Part shown: positions 33,309 to 41,537 of the stretch, one piece after another
Layout: each line of letters begins with the position of its first letter
Position numbering within the stretch: position 1 is the first letter of the stretch
From: Gammaproteobacteria bacterium
GTDB taxonomy: Bacteria > Pseudomonadota > Gammaproteobacteria > SURF-13
NCBI GenBank assembly: GCA_016195665.1
Contig: JACPZD010000005.1
Span: 45,995-109,994 of the forward strand
DNA length: 64,000 nucleotides
Reading direction: 5' to 3'
Notes under the pieces: model-generated
Told to the model about the DNA's origin: nothing
Database searches by the model: none
The model's input: the letters and a program-made list of their open reading frames with translations, nothing else
Translations under genes and position numbers: made by a program

Positions 33309-33832
33309 CGTGCGGCTCCGAAGTTTTCGAGCACGGTCTTCCAACCGATCAACCAGCGGTTATGTCCATAACGCATCATCTCCTCGTAGGCGCGCTGCAC
33401 GCTCCAGCCCTCGACGCGGATGCGGTAGGCGGCGATTACGACGCCGGTCCGGTCGCTTCCCCGGTCGCAGTGGACGAAGACCGGCTGGTTGGCGGGGTCG
33501 GTAATCAGCGCTAGAACCTGTTCGATCTGCTGCCGGCTCGGGGCGATGAAAGGGTGCAGGGGGACATGAATAAATTTCATCCCGGCCCGTTGCGCCCATT
33601 CACGTTCTTTCTTGACCTCGCTCGGCTCTTTTTCGAAAAGCCCGCGTTCCAGGTTGACGATGGTTCTGACGCCCATCTGGGCAAGCTGCTGCACCCCCTC
33701 TGCGCGCGGCCTGCCGCCGCGGAAGAGGTTGCGGTTGACCTGGTGGAAGTTCGGGATGGAGGGCGCTTCGTCGGCGAGAACTGCGGGGACAGCCAGCACC
33801 AGAACGATGGCGAGCATTGTTGGCCTGAGCAT
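33305..33832 (-). CDS. Exported CX5R phosphatase (dual-specificity/tyrosine type)
   Basis: 175 residues. A signal peptide or membrane anchor (MLRPTMLAIVLVLAVPAVLA) is followed by a PTP fold. NLFRGGRPRAEGVQQLAQMG is the usual N-terminal motif and VHCDRGSDRTGVVIAAYR the phosphate-binding loop, with C122 and R128. Similar periplasmic phosphatases act on lipid or protein phosphates. I chose the ATG at 33832 because the longer form at 33859 overlaps the acyltransferase and lacks a clean signal peptide. It is coupled by ATGA to a P-type ATPase. Confidence 0.85.
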   Translation of the reverse strand: MLRPTMLAIVLVLAVPAVLADEAPSIPNFHQVNRNLFRGGRPRAEGVQQLAQMGVRTIVNLERGLFEKEPSEVKKEREWAQRAGMKFIHVPLHPFIAPSRQQIEQVLALITDPANQPVFVHCDRGSDRTGVVIAAYRIRVEGWSVQRAYEEMMRYGHNRWLIGWKTVLENFGAAR

Positions 33833-33837
33833 GGTCG

Positions 33838-34695
33838 TCACGCCCTCTCCTTCAGCCAATGGTATTGGTCTGGATATTTCATTATGACCCTTTCGAAAGT
33901 CCGGCTAAGCATCTGCAAGTCCTGCCCGATATGATCCGTTCCTCTTGGGCGGCACGGTCTCAGCACGGTAATCCGACAGCGGCCATCCTCTTCCCGGACG
34001 CAGAACACCGGAAGGACGGGGGCTCCCGAGCCGAGGGCGAGCCATAGGGCCGAAGGCGAGAAGGAAACCTCGCGGCCGAGAAAGGATACGTCTACTCCTC
34101 TTCCGGGAAGGCTCACATCCAGCATCATGCCGACCACGCCACCTTTATGGAGCGCGCGAAGCAGCGCATCCATGGCTCCTTCCCCGGGGTGGGCTGTCTC
34201 GATCCCATGGGCGCGTCTACGCCGCGTCTGCATGGATTCGATGTACGGATTCTTCGACCGCCAAGCCACCGTCGTCGCGGGGAACCCATACAAGGCAAGA
34301 CCTGCGCCGGCCAACTCCCAATTTCCCATGTGAATGGAGACAAGGACGGCGCCGCCCTTGCCCTGGAGGGCAGAGGCCCGGAGATGTTTTCTTCCGTAAA
34401 TGCGGAAATTCTCCCGGCGAAAGGAGGCGATCCGCGCGATCTCAGCCAGATTCAGGATATAGTTTTGAAACTTCTTGAACAAAATTTCGTCTTCCCTTCC
34501 GGACAAGCCGCAAGCTCTTAAGCGGGCCAACCAGAGCGCGCGCCAGCGGAACGCCACATGGTAATAGAGGGCTCCCAGTGCCAGACAAGCGCGCTTTACC
34601 CACGTGTACGGCAGGTGTCTCGCCATGAAGGCGAGGAACCAGATGAGGGCAAAGAATGGCAGCCCCCTTACGTACGGCCAGAAAGCGCTTGCCAT
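33838..34695 (-). CDS. LpxL/HtrB-like lysophospholipid or lipid A acyltransferase
   Basis: 285 residues from the ATG at MASAFWPYVRGLPFFALIWF. An N-terminal membrane segment is followed by the catalytic HX4E motif in VLVSIHMGNWELAGAGLALY (H122, E127). Further conserved blocks are TVAWRSKNPYIESMQTRRR and GGVVGMMLDVSLPGRGVDVSFLG. It transfers an acyl chain onto a lipid at the inner membrane. The start overlaps the glycosyltransferase end by 28 bp. The combination suggests a dedicated glycolipid or modified lipid, but lipid A itself is not excluded. Confidence 0.88.
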   Translation of the reverse strand: MASAFWPYVRGLPFFALIWFLAFMARHLPYTWVKRACLALGALYYHVAFRWRALWLARLRACGLSGREDEILFKKFQNYILNLAEIARIASFRRENFRIYGRKHLRASALQGKGGAVLVSIHMGNWELAGAGLALYGFPATTVAWRSKNPYIESMQTRRRRAHGIETAHPGEGAMDALLRALHKGGVVGMMLDVSLPGRGVDVSFLGREVSFSPSALWLALGSGAPVLPVFCVREEDGRCRITVLRPCRPRGTDHIGQDLQMLSRTFERVIMKYPDQYHWLKERA

Positions 34696-35786
34696 TTTTC
34701 CAGCGTCTTTTCGCAGACTTCCTCCGCTGCGCGCGGCCTTCCCAGCCGCGCGGCGTTTTCCCGAAGCTGCGCGAGCCGGTCCGGCCGCCTCGCGAGAAAT
34801 GCCGCCTTGGACACCAAGTCGGCCTCGTCCCTTGCCCAAAGGGCGGCGCCCTCGTTGACCAGGAAATCGGCATTGAAAACCTCCTGTCCGGGTATCGGCC
34901 GGTAAAGCAGCATGGGCAGCCCCGTGCAAAGCGCTTCCGAAACCGTTAAACCTCCGGCCTTCCCAATCATGAGATCGGATAGGGACAACAGCTCGACCAT
35001 CCGATCGGGCACGAAACCCAAGGGGAGGATGTTGGGAAAGTGTTGGGAAAGCCGTTCGATGCGGGAGAGCAAATGTGCGTTCTTGCCGCAAAGGACGAGC
35101 AGTTGAATGGGCAAAGGGGCGAGGCGTCGGCTAAGCGTTTCGATATAAGCCATTCCCCAACCGCCGCCGCTCAGCAGAAAAACAGGGGCGCCTGACATTC
35201 GGTGTTTGCTTCTCGCCTTTTCCCGGTCAACCGGCAAGGAGAAGGAAGCCCTGACTGGAATTCCGGTCACTTCGATCCGCTCCCGGGATATCCCTTTGCC
35301 GATGACGGCCTCCTTGACTGCATCCGCGCCGACGAAGTAGAGATCGGTGGCGGGATGCACCCACTGGCTGTGGACACCAAAGTCCGTGACGACCGTCGCG
35401 GACAGATGGCCCATTTCACGTTGGAGTTCCGAAGCGACCTGCCCGCAGATCGGATAGGTGGAAATAACGATGTCGGGGCGGTGAGCGCGGAGAAACCTGC
35501 GCGCCTTTCCAAGCGCCATCAGGTTGAGCAGCCGGGAAGCCCGGGAAGCGGACAGCCGGTCGGTCATGGCGAAAAACGCGCCCCACGCCCATGGCCAGTA
35601 CGTCGTGACCCTCCGGTACAGGTAGGCTGAAATCCACGCCACAGCCGGGGTAAAGGTCTCGAAGTAATCTACGACCTGCACCTGCACGCGCGTCGGATAA
35701 TGTTCCCGGAGATGGGATGCCAGCGCCTCTGTCGCGCTGCGGTGTCCTTCTCCGTAAGGAGCCGTGAAGATAAGCACCTTGATCAT
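34668..35786 (-). CDS. MGDG synthase-like / MurG-superfamily glycosyltransferase (GT28)
   Basis: 372 residues from MIKVLIFTAPYGEGHRSATE. The N-terminal half matches the MGDG_synth domain, with the acceptor loop GEGHRSA and HRPDIVISTYPICGQVASEL. The C-terminal half binds the sugar nucleotide: VFLLSGGGWGMAYIETLSRR, LLVLCGKNAHLL, and SDLMIGKAGGLTVSEALCTGLP. Relatives add Glc or Gal to diacylglycerol. No signal peptide is present, so it acts at the cytoplasmic membrane face. It follows the RND gene by 35 bp. Confidence 0.87.
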   Translation of the reverse strand: MIKVLIFTAPYGEGHRSATEALASHLREHYPTRVQVQVVDYFETFTPAVAWISAYLYRRVTTYWPWAWGAFFAMTDRLSASRASRLLNLMALGKARRFLRAHRPDIVISTYPICGQVASELQREMGHLSATVVTDFGVHSQWVHPATDLYFVGADAVKEAVIGKGISRERIEVTGIPVRASFSLPVDREKARSKHRMSGAPVFLLSGGGWGMAYIETLSRRLAPLPIQLLVLCGKNAHLLSRIERLSQHFPNILPLGFVPDRMVELLSLSDLMIGKAGGLTVSEALCTGLPMLLYRPIPGQEVFNADFLVNEGAALWARDEADLVSKAAFLARRPDRLAQLRENAARLGRPRAAEEVCEKTLEKWQALSGRT

Positions 35787-35821
35787 TGTTCCCCCGCACG
35801 CTTCACGAACAGCCGTACGTT

Positions 35822-38800
35822 TCAATCTCGTTCCGCTGCGAACCTCGCGTACCGCAACGCCAAGCTCGGCATGACCAGCAGGTTGAGCGCGGTGGAGGTA
35901 AAGAGCCCGCCCAGAATCACCAGCGCCATCGGCCCTTCAATCTCCCGCCCCGGATCGCCGCTGCCGAGGGCGAGCGGCAGCAGGCCCAAGGCAGTGGCGA
36001 GCGCCGTCATCAGGATCGGCGTCAGCCGTTCCATCGCACCGCGCACGGCCGCTTCAGGCCCCCAGCTCATGCCTTCGACGGCGACCAGATGCTCATAGTG
36101 GGAAAGCAGCATCACGGAGTTGCGCAGGGTGATGCCAAAGAGTGTAACAAATCCCACTAATGATCCGAGGGAGACGCCTCCTCCCGTGGCGAACACGGCG
36201 AGCACGCCGCCGGCGAGGGCGAAGGGAAGATTGAGCAGCACCAAGGCGAGATTGCGCGCGTGTCCAAGCACCATCCACAGCATCAAGCCGATGGCGGCGG
36301 CGGCGATCACCGAATGGACGATCAGATCGCGGACCGACGCCGCCTGGGCCACGGCAGTGCCGCCGAACTCCACGTAGTTGCCCGGCGCCAGGCGGACGTC
36401 CTGAGCGATGCGCTGCTTCGCCGCCGCGACGAAGGAGACCACGTCCCGGCCGGCGACGTTGGCCGTTACGGTCTGCACCCGCCGGGCGGCGTTGTGCAGC
36501 ACGGCATAACGCCCCGCAGTGGCATAGACATCGGCAAGCTGATCGAGGCGCATGACGGCACCCGCCGCATTGTGCAGCGGCAGCGCTTGAATGTCGGCGA
36601 TACTGGCGCGCCCGGACGGCGACAGGATGACGTTTACGTTGAACACACGGTTGCCGTCATAGACCTGGCCCGCTATGGACCCCTGAAAGGCGGTCTGCAC
36701 GGCGTCGAGCACGTCCACTGCATCGAAACCCCAGCGCGCCAGCGCCTCGGAGCGCAACCGGATTCCGATCTGCGGGGTGCCGGGCGGCGACGGGATCTGG
36801 ACCTCGGCGGCGCCGGGCGCCTGGCGCAGCGTTTGCGCGACATGCCGGGCTTCGGCGTCGAGGGTGTCGAGGTCGTCGCCGTAGACGTTGACGACCACCG
36901 AAGCGGTGTAGCCGGACAGGGTTTCCTCCACCCGCTCGGTCAGGAAGGTTTTCACCGCAAAGTTGGCGCCGGGGATGGATGCCAGGGCATTGCGGAGGTC
37001 GGCCTGGGCGAACTCGGCCGCCGCTCCGGACAGGGGTTTGAGATCGACCTCGAATTCGCTGTAGTGGGTGCCATTGGTATCATCTGCCTTTTCTGCCCGC
37101 CCGACCCGCTGGCTGACCGCGCGCACGAAGGGCAGCCGCAGCAACTCGGCCGTCGCCTGGCGGCCGAGGCGCAACGACTCGGCGAGCGAGGTTCCCGGGA
37201 TCGCCGACATGTGGACGATGTAGTGTCCTTCCTTCAACTCCGGCAGGAAGCTTCCGCCGAAGAAAGGCAAAGCCGCGAGGCCCGCCAGCGTCGCCAGCGT
37301 CACCACCGCGATCACCAGGCGATAGCGGCGCTCGACCCCGGCGATCAACGCCCGGTAGTTTTCCTTCAGCCAGCGGGCGACGGGGGCGTCGCGCTCGGGC
37401 AAAGCGCTCTGCGGCAGGATCGCGAGGCAAAGCGCAGGGGTGAGCGTGACGGCCACCAGCAGCGACGCCAGCGTCGCCAGCAGGTAGGCGATCGCCAGCG
37501 GCGAAAACAGCCGGCCGGCCAGGCCCGGCAGCGTAAGTATCGGCAGAAAAACCAGGGCAATGGCCAGAGTCGCGTACACGACGGCGCTGCGCACCTCCAG
37601 GGCGGCATCGAGCACCCCCTGCGCAACCGGCGCCGGCTCCGGCGCGTGCCTGTTTTCCCGCAGCCGCCGATAGACGTTTTCCACGACGATAATCGCATCG
37701 TCCACCAGAAGCCCGATGCTGATCGCGAGTCCACCGAGGGTCATGGTGTTGAGACTGAAACCCTGCTGGCTCATCACGGTGACCGCGGCGAGCAGCGACA
37801 GCGGGATGGCGGCCAGGGCGATGGCCGAGGTGCGCCAGTTGAACAGGAACAGCACCACCACCGCCACGACCAGCAGTCCGCCGAAAGCGAGCGAGTGGCG
37901 GGGGTTGCGGGTGGCGGTCTCGATGAAGTTGGCGGGCCGGAACACGCCGGCATGCAGCGCGATCTGTTCGGCGGCCAGCGCCGGGCGCAGTTCGGTCAGC
38001 GAGCGCTCCACCGCTTGGGTGACGGCCAGGGTATTGGCCCCGTATTGCCCGGAGATCACTAACTGCACGCCCGGCACGCCGTCGACCGTCGCCGCGCCAA
38101 TGGGCGGCTCGGGCGCCGCCCTGACCTCAGCAACATCAGCCAGGGTCAGGTTGGCGCCATCGTGCTGGCGCAACACGGTGCGCGCGAGTCGTTCGGCGCT
38201 CAGGGACTGGCCATAGGTTTGCAGGACGATGCGCTGGTTGGGGTTATCGATGAATCCGGCGCCGCGTACCCCGGTGGCGCGCCGCGCGACATCGAGGATA
38301 TCGCCGAGGGCGAGCCCGTACTTGACGAGCCGGTTCGCGTCGACCTGGATCTGGTATTCCTTCACCTCGCCGCCGAAGACCGCCACCTTGGACACGCCGG
38401 GAACGGCGAGCAGGCGCGGCTTGAGCGTCCAGTCGGCGAGCGTGCGCAACTCCATGAGCGACCGCTGCTGCGAGGTGAGCCCGATCACCAAAGCCACGCT
38501 GGTGGACGATGTCAGCGGAGACATCGCCGGGGCCTGCACCCCGCTGGGCATCCGCGTGGCCAGCTCGGTGAGGCGCTCGGCCATGTTCTGCCGGTCGCGA
38601 TAGACATCGCTCTTGGGATCGAAGGTGGCAGTAATAACCGACAGCCCCTGGATCGACCGGGAGCGTAAAGCTTGTACGCCCGGCACGCCGTTCACGGCAT
38701 TCTCGATGGGCTGGGTCACCAATACCTCGACCTGTTCCGGCGCGAGGCCCGGCGCTTCGGTCTGGATCGATACCTGGGGCGGGGCGAACTCCGGGAAGAC

Positions 38801-38935
38801 GTCGTAACTGGCGCCGGTCAGCGCATAGAGACCGTAACCGGCGAGCAGCAGCGCGAGGGCGATGACGCCGCCGTGGTAGCGCAGCGAAAAACCGATGATG
38901 CCGGCTAGCAGGCCGCGGCGGGGAGATGGTTCCAT
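35822..38935 (-). CDS. RND efflux permease, CzcA/AcrB superfamily
   Basis: 1037 residues. The start is MEPSPRRGLLAGIIGFSLRY, sharing one base with the adaptor stop (TAATG). TM1 is followed by YDVFPEFAPPQVSIQTEAPG, the porter domains, TM4 with GLLVDDAIIVVENVYRRLRE (acidic proton-relay residues) and TM10-12 with LVGFVTLFGITLRNSVMLLS. The E-F-A-P-P motif after TM1 and the short adaptor fit heavy-metal efflux, but the DD in TM4 is also seen in drug-type pumps. The metal is therefore unproven. It pairs with the adaptor and TolC genes upstream. Confidence 0.9.
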   Translation of the reverse strand: MEPSPRRGLLAGIIGFSLRYHGGVIALALLLAGYGLYALTGASYDVFPEFAPPQVSIQTEAPGLAPEQVEVLVTQPIENAVNGVPGVQALRSRSIQGLSVITATFDPKSDVYRDRQNMAERLTELATRMPSGVQAPAMSPLTSSTSVALVIGLTSQQRSLMELRTLADWTLKPRLLAVPGVSKVAVFGGEVKEYQIQVDANRLVKYGLALGDILDVARRATGVRGAGFIDNPNQRIVLQTYGQSLSAERLARTVLRQHDGANLTLADVAEVRAAPEPPIGAATVDGVPGVQLVISGQYGANTLAVTQAVERSLTELRPALAAEQIALHAGVFRPANFIETATRNPRHSLAFGGLLVVAVVVLFLFNWRTSAIALAAIPLSLLAAVTVMSQQGFSLNTMTLGGLAISIGLLVDDAIIVVENVYRRLRENRHAPEPAPVAQGVLDAALEVRSAVVYATLAIALVFLPILTLPGLAGRLFSPLAIAYLLATLASLLVAVTLTPALCLAILPQSALPERDAPVARWLKENYRALIAGVERRYRLVIAVVTLATLAGLAALPFFGGSFLPELKEGHYIVHMSAIPGTSLAESLRLGRQATAELLRLPFVRAVSQRVGRAEKADDTNGTHYSEFEVDLKPLSGAAAEFAQADLRNALASIPGANFAVKTFLTERVEETLSGYTASVVVNVYGDDLDTLDAEARHVAQTLRQAPGAAEVQIPSPPGTPQIGIRLRSEALARWGFDAVDVLDAVQTAFQGSIAGQVYDGNRVFNVNVILSPSGRASIADIQALPLHNAAGAVMRLDQLADVYATAGRYAVLHNAARRVQTVTANVAGRDVVSFVAAAKQRIAQDVRLAPGNYVEFGGTAVAQAASVRDLIVHSVIAAAAIGLMLWMVLGHARNLALVLLNLPFALAGGVLAVFATGGGVSLGSLVGFVTLFGITLRNSVMLLSHYEHLVAVEGMSWGPEAAVRGAMERLTPILMTALATALGLLPLALGSGDPGREIEGPMALVILGGLFTSTALNLLVMPSLALRYARFAAERD

Positions 38936-39972
38936 TAGTCCCCCTCGCCGGTTTGCACTTGGCCGCGCAACTCTTCCGAGAGGAGCGTCTGGGCGCCGCG
39001 CACCACGATGCGCATCGCCGCAAGGCGCGGCGCGAACCAGCCCCCGGCGACCGGCACCGCGCCCGTCAGCTCGTGGCGCACGAACCTGCCCGGCGCGCTT
39101 TCGACGTAATACCACATCTTGCCTTGCCACGAAACCACGGCGGCTGCCGGAATCGTCACCCCGGTCTCCTGCGGCCCGATGGGCAGGCGGGCAGTGAGCG
39201 TGGTTCCCGGCAGCAAGCCTTCGGCCGCTGCCGCATAGAAAAAGGCGGGGCCCTGGATACGCGGGTCGGTCTGCGGCGAAGGCGAGATCAGCTCCGCCGT
39301 TCTCAAGACGCCGTCATCACCGGCTACGCTCACCTTGCCCGGCGGCACCGGCAGACGGCTGCCTGAGGGTGCGGCGATTCGCAACAGCATCTCTTTCTGC
39401 ATCGCCAGGCGTTGGAACAGCGGCATGTCATTTACGATGGCCGCCGTCAGCACCGCGCCCCAGGTCTGCCGGCTTTCCTGCCTGATTGCGTTGACGGCCG
39501 CCTGCGCCGACCGTTCGGCTGCCTGGTCGCTGCGCCAGGCAGCTTCGGCGGCCTGCAATGCCTTGTCCGAAATATTCCGGTCGTCGCCGTGCAGTGCCTT
39601 GAGCCGTTCATACTCGCGGCGCGACGCTGCCAGCGCCGCCACGGCTTTGTCGGCCAGCGCCGCCGCTGCTACGTAACGATTGCGAAGATCGGTCAACGCT
39701 TGAGGTGACAGGACCATGGCCAGGGCTGCAGTTTCCCCGCGGCGGGTCGTCTGTTCTACGGCGGCGACGCCGATGTCCGCCAGTTTCTGCGTCTGCGGAT
39801 CGAACGTCACTGTGGTGCCGTCCTCCTGGGAGACCACGCGCGACGGCGCCGAGACGGGCCTTTCCCGCGCCTGCTCCTGAGCGAGTTCCTTGCGGCCCTC
39901 GACGAAGCTCCAGATGGCCAAACCGGCCACGGCCGCCCCGATCCCGAGCAAGATGAAGGTTTTTTTTCTCAT
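38935..39972 (-). CDS. RND efflux periplasmic adaptor
   Basis: 345 residues. The N-terminal anchor MRKKTFILLGIGAAVAGLAI is followed by a first beta region, VTFDPQTQKLADIGVAAVEQ, a helical hairpin (about 90-165), and a barrel/membrane-proximal domain with FYAAAAEGLLPGTTLTARLP and IPAAAVVSWQGKMWYYVES. It is short for the family and lacks a canonical lipoyl GxGxxL segment near the hairpin, as in some CusB/CzcB-like adaptors. The start overlaps the TolC stop (ATGA). Confidence 0.88.
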   Translation of the reverse strand: MRKKTFILLGIGAAVAGLAIWSFVEGRKELAQEQARERPVSAPSRVVSQEDGTTVTFDPQTQKLADIGVAAVEQTTRRGETAALAMVLSPQALTDLRNRYVAAAALADKAVAALAASRREYERLKALHGDDRNISDKALQAAEAAWRSDQAAERSAQAAVNAIRQESRQTWGAVLTAAIVNDMPLFQRLAMQKEMLLRIAAPSGSRLPVPPGKVSVAGDDGVLRTAELISPSPQTDPRIQGPAFFYAAAAEGLLPGTTLTARLPIGPQETGVTIPAAAVVSWQGKMWYYVESAPGRFVRHELTGAVPVAGGWFAPRLAAMRIVVRGAQTLLSEELRGQVQTGEGD

Positions 39973-41378
39973 GGCCGTTCTCCGTCTCGATGTGATTTCG
40001 ACTCGATCACCTGCTCCGCCGTGACGGCGAGCGCGTTGGCGCCGATCGGCCGGCGCAGCGCATCCTCCAGGCGCCCCAGGGACTGTTGCGCCTGGGATAA
40101 GGCATTGATGCGCGCCAGTTCGGCCGTTACCGTTTGGTATTGGGCGGACAGCCACGCCAGCCGGTCTGCCTCACCCGCCTTGAAGGCCGTGGCGACGGCG
40201 CGCTCGTTCTTCTGCTGATCCTGTAGCAAGGCGTCGGCGGTCTCGAACATCTGGATGGCACGACCGTAGCCCGCCAATGCCTCGTCCACTTTGGCGATCG
40301 CCATGGCTTGAACAGCCAAGAAGGCCGTGGCTGCTTCCTCGCGGCGCGCTTTGGCCTCAGCGATGGGGCCTTCGTTGCGGTTCAGCAGCGGCAGCACGAG
40401 GGAGAGGCCGAGGGACCATTTCACCTGGCCGGCATCCCAGAGGTAGCCGGGGCCGAGCGAGATGTCAGGGTATTGCTTGGCGATTTCCAGTTGCAGCGCG
40501 GATTGGCTGGCCTCGTACTCGGCCAGGGCTGCAAGCACATCCGGCCGGCTCAACAGGGCTTCGCGCCGAGCTTCCACCGGTGGTAATGCAGCGACCGGCG
40601 GCAGTTGCTCGAAGGAATCGAAGGAGATGGCCGCACCGTCGAGGGCTACGGCGGGAACGCCAATAGCCGCAGCGAGCCGCGCGAGGTTTTCCGCGACCTG
40701 CTTCTGGTTCCGCCGCAGGGCCAGCACGGCCTGGTTGAATGCAAGGCGCGCCTGGGTCAACTCGGGTTGTGATGCGTAGCCCACGGCAAAGCGGCGCTCC
40801 AGCATGCGGGTGATCTCCGCCTGGAGGTCGCGCTGACGGCGCACCAGGGCCTCGGTCGGGTAGGCCGCCAGAAGATCGGCCCGCACGCGGCTGCGCACTT
40901 GCCATACCGTTTCGGCTTCCCGCAGCTTGGCGGCCTGGGCGAGGCGTTGTGCGGTTTCGATGCGGTAATCACGCTTGCCCGCAGTTTCGATCGGGATAGC
41001 GAAGCCCAGCCCGTAGGTCCACGGCGACTGCCCCGCCGCCGCATCCATGTTGCGTTGGAACGATACGCCGGCCGTTGGATTCGGTCGTCCGCCCGCCGTG
41101 ACGATGGCGGCTTCCGCCGCCAGTCTCCGGGCTTGGGCGCGATCGAGGTCGGGGTGGTAGTGGAGGGCGGCCAGGGTGAGTGTGTCGAGGTCCCAGGATT
41201 TCGGCGGCCAGGCGGTGTCATGACCCAGACTGCTCTCGAAGAATTGCCTGACGTCCGGCGCGTCCAGGCGCCGCGATTCGACAGCAGTTTGCTGCGTACC
41301 CGGATTGATCGGCTTGGCCGTATAAGTGGCGCAGCCGGCGAGCAACAGTACCAGGCAGGCAATCGACAGGCGTTTCAT
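39969..41378 (-). CDS. TolC-family outer-membrane efflux lipoprotein
   Basis: 469 residues. A lipoprotein signal (MKRLSIACLVLLLAGC, lipidated Cys16) is followed by two OEP repeats of long coiled helices: PDLDRAQARRLAAEAAIVTA, the strand segment YGLGFAIPIETAGKRDYRIE, and the second copy WSLGLSLVLPLLNRNEGPIA. It is CzcC/CusC-like. It is the first gene of the minus-strand efflux operon, with 159 bp upstream to cadA that must hold the promoter; no clear -35/-10 is seen. Confidence 0.9.
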   Translation of the reverse strand: MKRLSIACLVLLLAGCATYTAKPINPGTQQTAVESRRLDAPDVRQFFESSLGHDTAWPPKSWDLDTLTLAALHYHPDLDRAQARRLAAEAAIVTAGGRPNPTAGVSFQRNMDAAAGQSPWTYGLGFAIPIETAGKRDYRIETAQRLAQAAKLREAETVWQVRSRVRADLLAAYPTEALVRRQRDLQAEITRMLERRFAVGYASQPELTQARLAFNQAVLALRRNQKQVAENLARLAAAIGVPAVALDGAAISFDSFEQLPPVAALPPVEARREALLSRPDVLAALAEYEASQSALQLEIAKQYPDISLGPGYLWDAGQVKWSLGLSLVLPLLNRNEGPIAEAKARREEAATAFLAVQAMAIAKVDEALAGYGRAIQMFETADALLQDQQKNERAVATAFKAGEADRLAWLSAQYQTVTAELARINALSQAQQSLGRLEDALRRPIGANALAVTAEQVIESKSHRDGERP

Positions 41379-41537
41379 GGTCTCCTTTCTCCACGTACCG
41401 ATGGTCCGCAAGTTCTATTCGAGCTGGGAATGATAGAGATGGAGGAGGAACGGGAAGATGACGGCAACCTGTCCGTTTGGTCATTTTCACGGTGGACCCG
41501 AACGCGAAATGGACTTCCCGGCTTTTAACGGACACCC

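Noticed and set aside
34696..35091. N-terminal extension of the acyltransferase
   Set aside because: The 132 extra residues overlap the glycosyltransferase gene and look like a shadow translation; the ATG at 34695 gives a normal family length.
36260..38062. 600-residue plus-strand open frame
   Set aside because: It is entirely antisense to the RND permease, is His/Arg/Gln-rich without any domain, and reflects high GC codon bias.
38936..39130. N-terminal extension of the first RND permease
   Set aside because: The extra 65 residues are Arg/Gly-rich and overlap the adaptor; the TAATG overlap start at 38935 is normal for the family.
35822..41378. Calling the first efflux set czcCBA or cusCBA
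   Set aside because: Family membership is clear but the substrate-deciding residues are ambiguous (DD in TM4, short adaptor), so no symbol is given.
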